Below are positions 1-6,093 of a DNA stretch of 9,509 nt, piece by piece. Numbering within the stretch: position 1 is the stretch's first letter; each line of letters starts with the position of its first letter. The notes below the pieces were generated by a model, which did no database searches, was not told the origin of the DNA, and was given only the letters and a program-made list of their open reading frames with translations. Location of the stretch: assembly GCA_009924535.1 (NCBI GenBank), contig RFRI01000038.1, positions 1 through 9,509 of the forward strand, written 5' to 3'. This stretch comes from Verrucomicrobiota bacterium. GTDB lineage: Bacteria; Verrucomicrobiota; Verrucomicrobiia; Opitutales; UBA953. The translations under genes were made by a program, and so were the position numbers.

Positions 1-10
1 TTCCGCGGAA

Positions 11-904
11 ATGAAGTCGTCCCGCGCATGGTGGATCACCTTCGGCGCGCTGGCGTTGCTGATCGCCCTGCCCATGCTGCTGCGCAAGGACACGACCCAG
101 CGCCCTGCCCCGGGTACGCGGCGGCTCGTCGTCTTCACGCCGCACAGCGAGACGATCCGCCGGGAGTTCTCCGAAGCCTTCTCCCGCCACTGGCGCGCTG
201 AGCACGGCGAGGACGTGTATATCGATTGGCGCAGCCCCGGCGGGACCTCCGAAATCCGCCTGATGCTGGATGCCGGCTATAAGGCGGCGGACGAGGAAAA
301 GCGGGCGGGCATCGGCGCCGACGTCTTCTTCGGCGGCGGCGAACCGGACTTCGCCAGCCAAGCCAAGAAGGGACGTCTCTTGCCGCTCCACGTCTTCACG
401 CGACATCCGGAGTGGTTCGCGGCCGGCGGACCGATTCCTGAATTCTTCACCGGGGAGCGCCTGTGGGCCAAGGATAAGACTTGGAGCTCCTCCTGCCTTT
501 CCCGCTTCGGCATCTGCTGGGCCCCGACTCGCTGGCGCGCCAACGGCCTGCCGGATCCCGTCCGCTGGGCGGACCTCGCCGAACCGCGTCTCCGCGGACA
601 GCTGGCCCTCGCGGACCCCACCAAGAGCGGCTCCGTCGCGCGCGCGTTCGAACTCATCATCCAAGCCGAGATCCAGCGTAGCCTCCAGTCGCCGGAACGC
701 GCGGCGCTCCCGGAAAAGGAACGGCTCGCGCTGGGCTGGACGGACGGCTTCCGCCTCGTGCAACGCATGGCGGCCAACGCCCGCTATTTCTCCGATAGCG
801 CGCCGTGCACGGCCCGCAGGAACGCGAGCTCTTCCGCCCGCCCGTCCGCCGCGACACCTACGCCACCCTGCCGCCGGAACGCGCCGCCAAATCGCCTTAC
901 TTAG
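11..904 (+). CDS. ABC transporter substrate-binding protein, Fe(III)-type: N-terminal part of a broken gene
   Basis: This is the N-terminal lobe of a periplasmic binding protein of the ferric-ion/FbpA-like class, which captures substrate for the permease encoded directly downstream. Residues 7-25 form a hydrophobic signal or anchor segment with no lipobox cysteine. The mature part opens with a beta strand (LVVFTPHSETIRREFSEAF), followed by WRSPGGTSEIR near 73-83, DVFFGGGEPDF at 104-114, FGICW at 166-170 and ALADPTKSGSVARAFE at 199-214, all typical of this family. The genuine frame holds to about residue 264 (YFSDSA). After that the translation turns into arginine/proline-rich nonsense and stops at 904. 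The rest of the protein lies in another frame from 805. The start is the ATG at 11, but the frame is open to the window edge, so an upstream start cannot be excluded. Substrate specificity beyond 'iron-type' is inferred. Confidence 0.8.
   Translation: MKSSRAWWITFGALALLIALPMLLRKDTTQRPAPGTRRLVVFTPHSETIRREFSEAFSRHWRAEHGEDVYIDWRSPGGTSEIRLMLDAGYKAADEEKRAGIGADVFFGGGEPDFASQAKKGRLLPLHVFTRHPEWFAAGGPIPEFFTGERLWAKDKTWSSSCLSRFGICWAPTRWRANGLPDPVRWADLAEPRLRGQLALADPTKSGSVARAFELIIQAEIQRSLQSPERAALPEKERLALGWTDGFRLVQRMAANARYFSDSAPCTARRNASSSARPSAATPTPPCRRNAPPNRLT
793..812 (+). other. Frame break and probable internal deletion in the binding-protein gene (full gene 11-1233)
   Basis: Sensible protein runs in the frame of position 11 up to the codons for YFSDSA (ending near 802) and resumes in the frame of 802/805 with VHGPQERELF. 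The two halves sum to about 405 residues. In homologues as I remember them, YF(S/T)DSA is followed by a conserved block (roughly PxDVAxGxAAAGMCIDFYG, then a stretch ending in the G-P sequence seen here) of about 90-100 residues that is absent. The sequence therefore looks like a deletion of 3n+1 bases rather than a simple one-base slip. The frame change is seen directly. The size of the missing block comes from memory of the family. Confidence 0.65.
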
Positions 905-1233
905 GCACCGACCATCTCCAATACCGCCCCGAGCTCACCGCCGCGTCCTTCGGGACGATCCGCCGGGCGGTGCGCGTGATGTGCATCGACACGCACGAGG
1001 AACTCAAGGAGGCCTGGGCGGAAATCATCAAGGCCGGCATGCCGGCGGACGCGCTGGCCGTCATGGGTGATGTCAGCGCCCTACCCTATCGCGCCGGCGG
1101 CGAAGGCGACCCCGGACTCGAAAGCCGCGACGCCCTCGTCTCGGCGCGACGCATGACGGAACTGGGCGCCATCTTCCGCGAGAACTACCGCCGCGCGGCG
1201 GAGCTCGCCCGCCAACACCAAGAGAAACGCTGA
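805..1233 (+). CDS. ABC transporter substrate-binding protein: C-terminal part of the same broken gene
   Basis: This frame carries the end of the binding protein begun at 11. It includes GPQERELFRPPVRRDTYA and then RVMCIDTHEELKEAWAEII, which match the C-terminal region I know from long FbpA-like proteins of this lineage, where the segment after the second lobe ends in a helical RRAAELA stretch. The nominal GTG at 805 is probably not a true start. It lies two codons after an in-frame stop (TAG at 796-798), and no ribosome binding site precedes it. The fragment ends with TGA at 1231-1233, one base before the permease ATG, so it stays translationally coupled to the permease if it is translated at all. 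Alone it lacks a signal peptide and most of the ligand-binding lobes. It is best read as the tail of a pseudogene or of a gene broken by a sequence error. Confidence 0.7.
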   Translation: MHGPQERELFRPPVRRDTYATLPPERAAKSPYLGTDHLQYRPELTAASFGTIRRAVRVMCIDTHEELKEAWAEIIKAGMPADALAVMGDVSALPYRAGGEGDPGLESRDALVSARRMTELGAIFRENYRRAAELARQHQEKR

Positions 1234-1234
1234 C

Positions 1235-2932
1235 ATGAACCGCCGTACCGCCTGGATCCTCTGCGCCGCCGTCGGGCTGCTGCTCGCCGTCGGCTTCCTC
1301 TACCCCGCCTTCTGCGTGCTGCGCGAAGCGTTCGTCGACCCACGCGACGGCGGCTTCACGTTCGGCTTCGTCCTCGCCGTGCTGCGCGACCCGCTTTACC
1401 GGGATGGCCTCACCAACGCCCTGCTCCTCGGCCTAGCCAGCACCGTCGTGGCGGCCCTGCTCGCCCTGCCGCTCGCGCTGCTGAACCACCGCTACAGCTT
1501 CCCCGGCCGCGGTTTCCTCGCGCTGGCGCTGCTCGTGCCGATGATCTTGCCGCCGTTCGTGGGCGCCATCGGCATCAAGTGCATCCTTGGCACCGAGGGC
1601 TCGTTCAACGCCGTGCTGGCCGGCCTGGGCTGGATGGATCCGCTACACCCACGGGACTGGATGGCCGAGAACCGTTTGCTCGGGATCGTCGTGATGAACG
1701 CGCTCCACCTGTACCCGATCCTCTACCTGAACCTCGCCGCCGCGCTGGCGCAGATGGATCCGGCCATGGAGCAGGCCGCGGCCAACCTCGGCTGCTCGCC
1801 GTGGCGGCGGCTTACGCGGGTGACCCTGCCGATCATCACCCCGGGACTGTTCGCCGGCGGAGCGCTCGTCTTCATCTGGGCCTTCACGGAGCTCGGCGTG
1901 CCCCTCGTCTTCGACTTCCCGCGCGTGGCGCCGGTGCAGATCCTGGACGGCATCAAGAACCTCGACCGTAATCCGCTGCCTTACGCCCTCACCACCATCG
2001 TGCTGCTCGTGGCCGGCGGCGTCTTCTTGGCGTCGAAGCTCCTGTTCGGCAGCAGCCGGCACGGCGCCGCGCCCCGCCCGAGTCTACGCTCAACTCCGCA
2101 GCCGCTGCTCGGCTGGCGTGGATGGGCCTGCAGCGGACTCTTCGCCGGCGTCGCGGCGTTGGCCTGCCTGCCGCACCTCGGCGTGATCCTCATGTCGGTC
2201 TCCGGCCAATGGCATAACTCCGTGCTGCCGGCCGAGCTGACGCTCGCGCACTGGCAGGAAGCGCTCGGCAGCGCGCTGGTCGTGCCTTCCATCCAGAACA
2301 GCCTGTCCTACGCCGGGCTCGCCACCACGATCGCGCTGGTGATGGGGATCGCCGCCGCGTGGGTGATCGCGCGCTCCGACCTGCGGGTCCGCCACCTTCT
2401 GGATACCCTCACGATGTTGCCGCTCGCCGTGCCCGGACTCGTCCTGGCCTTCGGCTATCTCTCGCTGTCTCAGGAGGGCAAACCCTTCGCCATCCTCGTG
2501 GGCGCCGGGGGCAGCCCGCTGCTGCTGCTCGGGCTCGCTTATGCGGTCCGGCGTCTACCCTACGTGACGCGAGCCGCGGTCGCCGGCCTGCAACAGTGCG
2601 ACCCCGTGCTCGAACAGGCCGCGCGTTCCATGGGAGCTTCGGCCTGGTCCACCTTGCGCCGCATCTCCCTCCCCCTGCTCGCGGCGCACCTCGCCGCCGG
2701 CGGCGTGCTCGCGTTCGCCTTCTCCATGCTCGAGGTGAGCGATAGCCTGATCCTCGCCCAGCGCGCGGAACACTTCCCGATCACCAAGGCGACGTTCGCC
2801 CTCATGAGCGCGCTCGGCGACGGCCCCCAGCTGGCGGCGGCCCTCGGGGTCTGGTCCATGGCGTTCCTGTCGGTCGCGCTCATCGGCGCCTCGTTGCTCA
2901 ACGGCAAACGCGGCGGGCTTTCGGGCGAGTAA
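1235..2932 (+). CDS. Fe(III)-type ABC transporter permease, two permease domains fused (FbpB-like)
   Basis: This is an inner-membrane permease that would form the translocation pore of the importer whose binding protein precedes it. At 565 residues it contains two tandem binding-protein-dependent permease modules, as in FbpB/SfuB-type proteins, so one chain replaces the usual dimer. Each module carries the cytoplasmic EAA loop that docks to the ATPase: EQAAANLGCSPWRRLTRVTLP at 179-199 and EQAARSMGASAWSTLRRISLP at 460-480. Hydrophobic helices are evident at about 7-29, 60-83, 94-114, 148-171, 203-225, 250-270, 299-320, 355-378, 389-411, 428-437, 484-508 and 532-555. A proline- and serine-rich linker (about 272-292) joins the halves. 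The ATG lies one base after the TGA of the binding protein, which implies an operon and translational coupling. No ATPase gene follows, since the next gene is convergent 12 bases away. The frame is intact, unlike that of its partner. Confidence 0.9.
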   Translation: MNRRTAWILCAAVGLLLAVGFLYPAFCVLREAFVDPRDGGFTFGFVLAVLRDPLYRDGLTNALLLGLASTVVAALLALPLALLNHRYSFPGRGFLALALLVPMILPPFVGAIGIKCILGTEGSFNAVLAGLGWMDPLHPRDWMAENRLLGIVVMNALHLYPILYLNLAAALAQMDPAMEQAAANLGCSPWRRLTRVTLPIITPGLFAGGALVFIWAFTELGVPLVFDFPRVAPVQILDGIKNLDRNPLPYALTTIVLLVAGGVFLASKLLFGSSRHGAAPRPSLRSTPQPLLGWRGWACSGLFAGVAALACLPHLGVILMSVSGQWHNSVLPAELTLAHWQEALGSALVVPSIQNSLSYAGLATTIALVMGIAAAWVIARSDLRVRHLLDTLTMLPLAVPGLVLAFGYLSLSQEGKPFAILVGAGGSPLLLLGLAYAVRRLPYVTRAAVAGLQQCDPVLEQAARSMGASAWSTLRRISLPLLAAHLAAGGVLAFAFSMLEVSDSLILAQRAEHFPITKATFALMSALGDGPQLAAALGVWSMAFLSVALIGASLLNGKRGGLSGE

Positions 2933-2944
2933 GCCGGAGGCGAA

Positions 2945-4735
2945 TCAGGCCTTGCGACGCCGGCGGCGGATGGCCGCGGCGGCGAGGAGGATCGCTCCGA
3001 GCCCCACGCCATAGGTCGAGGGCTCAGGGACGGCGAGCGTCATGGTCTGCGTGGTCTGGTCGAAGGACATCGACCAGAAACCGGCCTGGGTGGCCGCACC
3101 GTCGGAATAATGGAACTGCGAGACGTCGAAGGCGAAGAGGTCAGCGATATTGGTCCCAAGCGTCGGCTTCGTCACCGAGGAGGCGGTCGCGAAGGCGAAG
3201 GATTTGATGACCCCTTGGTTCATGGACAGAGGATTACCGGCGGCGAGGTCGCCCGGCGTGGCGAAGGAGATGACGCGCACCACGATCTTGTTCGCGGCGG
3301 AAGCCCCGCTGAGGTCGAGGCCCGTGGTGAAGTTGAAGGTATCGTAGCCGATACCGGCCGCGGCCGAAGCGTCGTTCAGTTTCCATTCGATGACGGAGCC
3401 GCCGGCCAATGTCGCCGTGTTATTGGCGGTCAACGTCGCGGCGTTCAGCTGGGTGAGCGAGGTGTTGGCAGCGATCACGCCGTCCGAGTTGACGGTGATC
3501 AGATCAAGCTGACCGTTTCCAGAAACACGTCCACCAGAGTTGACCGTGACGGCATTGCCGATGATGGCTCCAAGGAAAAGCTGCCCGCTGCCGCCGACGA
3601 CGACGGCGCCCGAGCCGAGCGCGGTGCTCGTGGAGGCTCCGGAAGCAGGAATCACCTTAAGCGTACCGGCGTTGACCGTGACGCCGCCGGAATAGGCGCC
3701 GAAGCCCGACAAAGTCTGCGTATTCGAACCCGTCTTCACGAGGGCGATAGTGCCGGCACCATCGGAGATGTAACCAGAGAAGGCCGCCCCGGGGCTGACG
3801 GAACCTCCCAGCGTCAGGACGGATGCCGAGGCCGCGTTGTTGACGATCTTGAGGTACTTGGCGGCCGTGACATTCGCGCCGTCGGCGACATAGGCGAACT
3901 GCTGGTTCTTGCCATTCATGTCCAGGACCGGCACGCCCACGCCCGTCTTCGTGCCGACGATCAGACCGGTCGTGGTCGGTAGCGCATTATTGACACCGAG
4001 GATGATGCTACTGACGGCAGGGCTGGCTGGAGTATTGGCACTGATAGACGTATTACCGGTGTAGGTACTCGCGCCGGTCAGGGTCAACGTACCCGCACCG
4101 CCGCCGGTGGTGGAATTATTGGATAGGTCGACGTCGGCATCACCCGAAAGAACGAAGACGCTCAAAGCGCCGCCCGTAGTGCCGCCGACGGTGGTGAGGA
4201 AACTGGTCGAGGGCGTGTAGCTCGACCCGGCCCAGGTTCCCTTGGCGAAGGCGATCGCGTTACTATTCAAGGAAATCTCCGTTGAAATCGTCCCACCGAT
4301 ATCGCCGGAGGTGTTGGAGATCAACGCGCCCGTGGCGGCGACCTTGATCTTGCCGGTACCTGAAACCGTGCTGCCACCGTCGACGTCGAAGCGGATTCCG
4401 CTATTCAACACCAAGTTGCCGGTCAGGGTGGAGTTCGTGAAAATCTTCACCACGCCCGAAGCCTGCCCGAGAACGAGGTCGCCGGCACTCACCGTGAAGC
4501 CAGCCCCAGCGGATGGGGTCACCGTACCGACCGTGAGGCTACCAGCCCCCGTCTTCGTGAGTATTCCGGAAGTAGTCAGAGCCCCGAGCGTCAGGCTATT
4601 CGCACCCGTGTTAATAGTGCCGCCACTGGCGCCGATCGAGAGGGCATTGCCCGACATCGATACGGCCGCGGCCGAAGTGCTGACGAGACTGGCGCCGCTG
4701 CCATTGAGGGCCGGAGCCCAGGCGGCCCGAACCAT
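2945..4735 (-). CDS. PEP-CTERM/beta-strand-repeat surface protein: C-terminal part of the same gene
   Basis: This continues the protein begun at 5885. The genuine part starts at about residue 9 (ALNGSGASLVSTS). The ATG at 4735 is incidental and lies inside the upstream half. The chain is low in charge and rich in Gly, Ser, Thr, Ala and Val, as expected for a stacked beta-helix. Autotransporter-associated repeats are seen at 59-86 (LTKTGAGSLTV...AGDL), 213-233 (GAGTLTLTGASTYTGNTSISA) and 331-361 (LVKTGSNTQTLSG...GGVTVNAGTLKV). Residues about 440-566 form the last strand-rich region, with an FxFxTGLDLSG-type sequence common before the tail. The end is a PEP-CTERM signal: VPEPS at 569-573, a hydrophobic helix at 575-589, then an arginine run at 590-594. 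There is no C-terminal outer-membrane barrel, so the protein would depend on an exosortase-type system for surface placement. The joined protein would be about 980 residues. Confidence 0.8.
   Translation of the reverse strand: MVRAAWAPALNGSGASLVSTSAAAVSMSGNALSIGASGGTINTGANSLTLGALTTSGILTKTGAGSLTVGTVTPSAGAGFTVSAGDLVLGQASGVVKIFTNSTLTGNLVLNSGIRFDVDGGSTVSGTGKIKVAATGALISNTSGDIGGTISTEISLNSNAIAFAKGTWAGSSYTPSTSFLTTVGGTTGGALSVFVLSGDADVDLSNNSTTGGGAGTLTLTGASTYTGNTSISANTPASPAVSSIILGVNNALPTTTGLIVGTKTGVGVPVLDMNGKNQQFAYVADGANVTAAKYLKIVNNAASASVLTLGGSVSPGAAFSGYISDGAGTIALVKTGSNTQTLSGFGAYSGGVTVNAGTLKVIPASGASTSTALGSGAVVVGGSGQLFLGAIIGNAVTVNSGGRVSGNGQLDLITVNSDGVIAANTSLTQLNAATLTANNTATLAGGSVIEWKLNDASAAAGIGYDTFNFTTGLDLSGASAANKIVVRVISFATPGDLAAGNPLSMNQGVIKSFAFATASSVTKPTLGTNIADLFAFDVSQFHYSDGAATQAGFWSMSFDQTTQTMTLAVPEPSTYGVGLGAILLAAAAIRRRRRKA
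2948..3031 (-). other. PEP-CTERM sorting signal
   Basis: The last 28 residues read V-P-E-P-S-T-Y-G, a 15-residue hydrophobic helix rich in Ala, Leu and Ile, then five arginines and a lysine. This three-part tail is the known recognition signal of the exosortase system in Gram-negative bacteria. It implies that the genome carries an exosortase elsewhere; none is in this window. Confidence 0.85.
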
Positions 4736-5885
4736 CGAACTGCACCGTGCCGCCCGTAATGGTGACGCCGCCCGTGAAGTCGTTGGCGGAAGTGAGGATG
4801 AGCGTGCCGGCGCCGGACTTCGCGATGCTGGTACCGCCGGTGATCTTGTCTGCGGCGGTAGCTCCGTTGAAGGTATACGTGCCGGACGTCGCGGAAACGG
4901 TGACGGAGGTGGGAGCCAAGGAGCCTGACAAACTGATGACGCCCCCGGCGACGTTATCGAAGGTCACGTTGTCGTTAGCTACGAAGGCCGTGGAGGAGCC
5001 ACCGGAAGTGAAATTGGCGGTGGCCGAATCCCAGGTACCGTTGACGATCAATGCCCATGTCAGGCTACGAACCCCGGCAGGGACAGACAGGCGGAAGTTA
5101 TCTACGCCGGCGGTGGCGTCGTTGCCGGTGTCGTTAAGGTCGTTCCAGGCGATGTAGAGGTATTGGCCGGCACCCCAGCCCAAGGACGAAAGAGTGCCGG
5201 TGATAGTCCCGATCTTTAAAAGTGGATTATACGTGACTGCCGTCGAGCTAGGCGAGCCGGTACCAGTTGCAGGTGTTGAGAAGCCTAACGTGGTCGTGCT
5301 CAACGTGGCACCAAAGGTACCCGCCGTACCCGCCGACGCCTGCGTCGCGGTCACCACTGCCGCAGAACTCACCGCATAACCCAGGGCGTAAGTGTTGACG
5401 ACACCGGTTCCGTTGGGATTACGGTTCATGACCGCATCGTACGCAATACTGAGGCTGTTGATGGTCTGACTGGAGCTGTTCTGGAGTACCAATCCGAAAA
5501 AGCCGCCGGCCGAACTGGAAGCCAGCGAACCGAGCGCCCGTCCCACCGTCGGCTGGGTGTCGATCAACTCTCTGAAGCCGCCGGTGGTGCTACTCCCAGT
5601 GTCGCCCGCCACCCATTTCGAGGTCGCAGCCGTCGTCCAGAGCTGCCCGTAGACATACCATCCCTGCACGCCACCACCGCCGGTGAATGTCGATACCTCC
5701 GTCATCGTAGAACCAGCCAAGGCGACGGTGTTCGTCCCCGTGGTCATCGTCTGGAAGTCCTGCGTGTAGGTCGTCGTGCCGTCGAACTGGATCGGACCGG
5801 CGGACGCGCCGGCGGCGCCGAGCGCGAGCAAGGCGGCGAAGGGGAGAATTCCTCGGCGAGGCTGGCGGATGACGGGCGGGTGCAC
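4611..5885 (-). CDS. PEP-CTERM/beta-strand-repeat surface protein: N-terminal part of a frame-broken gene
   Basis: This is the N-terminal half of a large exported surface protein. A GTG at 5885 opens it. Residues 10-29 (RRG followed by a hydrophobic run ending ALGAAGASA-G) form a signal peptide with a plausible AxA cleavage near 29. Residues about 34-267 resemble the jelly-roll module that starts YTQDFQTM and ends LYIAWNDLNDTG...GVDNFRLS, common in secreted proteins of PEP-CTERM bacteria. Then comes a strand-rich region (TWDSATANFTSGG, VTFDN, LAPTSVTV). A first autotransporter-associated repeat (IAKSGAGTLILTSANDFTGGVTITGGTVQFDG) lies at 354-385. True coding ends around residue 392. Beyond that the frame reads arginine/glutamine-rich nonsense to 4611. 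The upstream ATGs at about 5896-5899 are out of frame and there is no good ribosome binding site, so the start is uncertain. Confidence 0.75.
   Translation of the reverse strand: MHPPVIRQPRRGILPFAALLALGAAGASAGPIQFDGTTTYTQDFQTMTTGTNTVALAGSTMTEVSTFTGGGGVQGWYVYGQLWTTAATSKWVAGDTGSSTTGGFRELIDTQPTVGRALGSLASSSAGGFFGLVLQNSSSQTINSLSIAYDAVMNRNPNGTGVVNTYALGYAVSSAAVVTATQASAGTAGTFGATLSTTTLGFSTPATGTGSPSSTAVTYNPLLKIGTITGTLSSLGWGAGQYLYIAWNDLNDTGNDATAGVDNFRLSVPAGVRSLTWALIVNGTWDSATANFTSGGSSTAFVANDNVTFDNVAGGVISLSGSLAPTSVTVSATSGTYTFNGATAADKITGGTSIAKSGAGTLILTSANDFTGGVTITGGTVQFDGSGRLGSGPQWQRRQSRQHFGRGRIDVGQCPLDRRQWRHY
4705..4725 (-). other. Single frameshift in the surface-protein gene (full gene 2945-5885)
   Basis: Reading down the minus strand, the first frame gives VQFDGSGRLGS and then becomes nonsense after about 4713. 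The second frame gives sensible ALNGSGASLVSTS from 4711 onward. Dropping one base of the GGC/CCC-rich stretch here joins them as GRLGS-ALNGSG, a normal transition from one beta-strand repeat to the next. One surplus base (or two missing ones) explains everything, and no protein block seems lost. The run of short G and C tracts is a typical place for a sequencing or assembly error, but a real mutation or phase switch cannot be told apart from the sequence. Confidence 0.75.
4737..4826 (-). repeat. Autotransporter-associated beta-strand repeat, copy 1 (protein level)
   Basis: Translates as IAKSGAGTLILTSANDFTGGVTITGGTVQ, the best match in this gene to the pattern K-(S/T)-G-A-G-T-L-x-L-x-(S/G)-A-N-x-(Y/F)-x-G-G-x-T-(I/V). 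Weaker copies occur on the same strand at about 4478-4561, 4037-4099 and 3653-3745. The copies have diverged at DNA level, so this is an old protein repeat and not a recent DNA duplication. Confidence 0.7.
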
Positions 5886-5904
5886 GCCGACATCATCCCC
5901 GCGC

Positions 5905-5940
5905 GTGGCCGCGTATCTATTATTAATATGCCGCGGCGCG
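5905..5940 (-). promoter_or_regulatory. Possible promoter region for the surface-protein gene
   Basis: An AT-rich island (minus strand CATATTAATAATAGATAC, about 5914-5931) stands out in an otherwise very GC-rich intergenic region, 30-45 bases before the GTG at 5885. It could supply a -10 element (for example TATTAA or TAATAA). I see no convincing -35 at the right spacing, so this is a position guess based on composition. Confidence 0.25.
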
Positions 5941-5996
5941 TTACGTGTTTTCGTCGGGAGAACGACGGGCGGGTGTCAGGTGACGTCTGTCGCGGA

Positions 5997-6036
5997 CGCG
6001 TGACGGAAGGGTGAAAAGCCATCCTTCCGTCACGCG
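5997..6036. repeat. 14-bp perfect inverted repeat in the divergent intergenic region
   Basis: CGCGTGACGGAAGG (5997-6010) is answered exactly by CCTTCCGTCACGCG (6023-6036). The stem can extend inward by three more pairs, one of them G-U, leaving a six-base loop (AAAAGC, 6014-6019). There is no following T tract, so it does not look like an ordinary intrinsic terminator. It lies 58 bases before the nuclease ATG and 111 bases before the surface-protein GTG. It could be an operator for a dimeric regulator, a leader hairpin of the nuclease mRNA, or a copy of a dispersed palindromic element. Confidence 0.75.
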
Positions 6037-6053
6037 GATTTCACGGAGTTCGC

Positions 6054-6073
6054 GGTGGGGTTCACGCCCCGCC
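6054..6073 (+). promoter_or_regulatory. Small hairpin in the leader of the nuclease gene
   Basis: GGTGGGG at 6054-6060 pairs with CCCCGCC at 6067-6073 (one G-U pair) around a six-base loop, 20 bases ahead of the ATG at 6094. It would fold in the 5' leader of the transcript and could influence ribosome access. The pairing is visible, but a regulatory role is inference. Confidence 0.4.
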
Positions 6074-6093
6074 TGCCCATCGTCACGGGTCAT

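Noticed and set aside
270..1070. A 266-residue plus-strand open frame spanning the break in the binding-protein gene
   Set aside because: Its Arg/Ser/Pro-rich translation is an off-frame reading; the two other frames carry recognisable binding-protein motifs across the same bases.
3110..3982. A 290-residue plus-strand open frame opposite the surface-protein gene
   Set aside because: Arg/Gly/Asp-rich composition without motifs, fully antisense to a convincing gene.
4242..4928. A 228-residue plus-strand open frame rich in Pro, Val and Ala
   Set aside because: It lies entirely antisense to the surface protein, whose signal peptide, repeats and PEP-CTERM tail are unmistakable. Its proline/valine pattern is the complement of Gly/Thr-rich repeats.
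3000..5880. CRISPR-like or tandem DNA repeats suggested by the repetitive protein
   Set aside because: The repetition is at protein level only. No evenly spaced identical DNA units are present.
6055..6093. Upstream GTG start giving a 517-residue nuclease
   Set aside because: It would put 13 residues before a clean signal peptide that begins at the ATG at 6094, and the GTG lies inside a hairpin stem.
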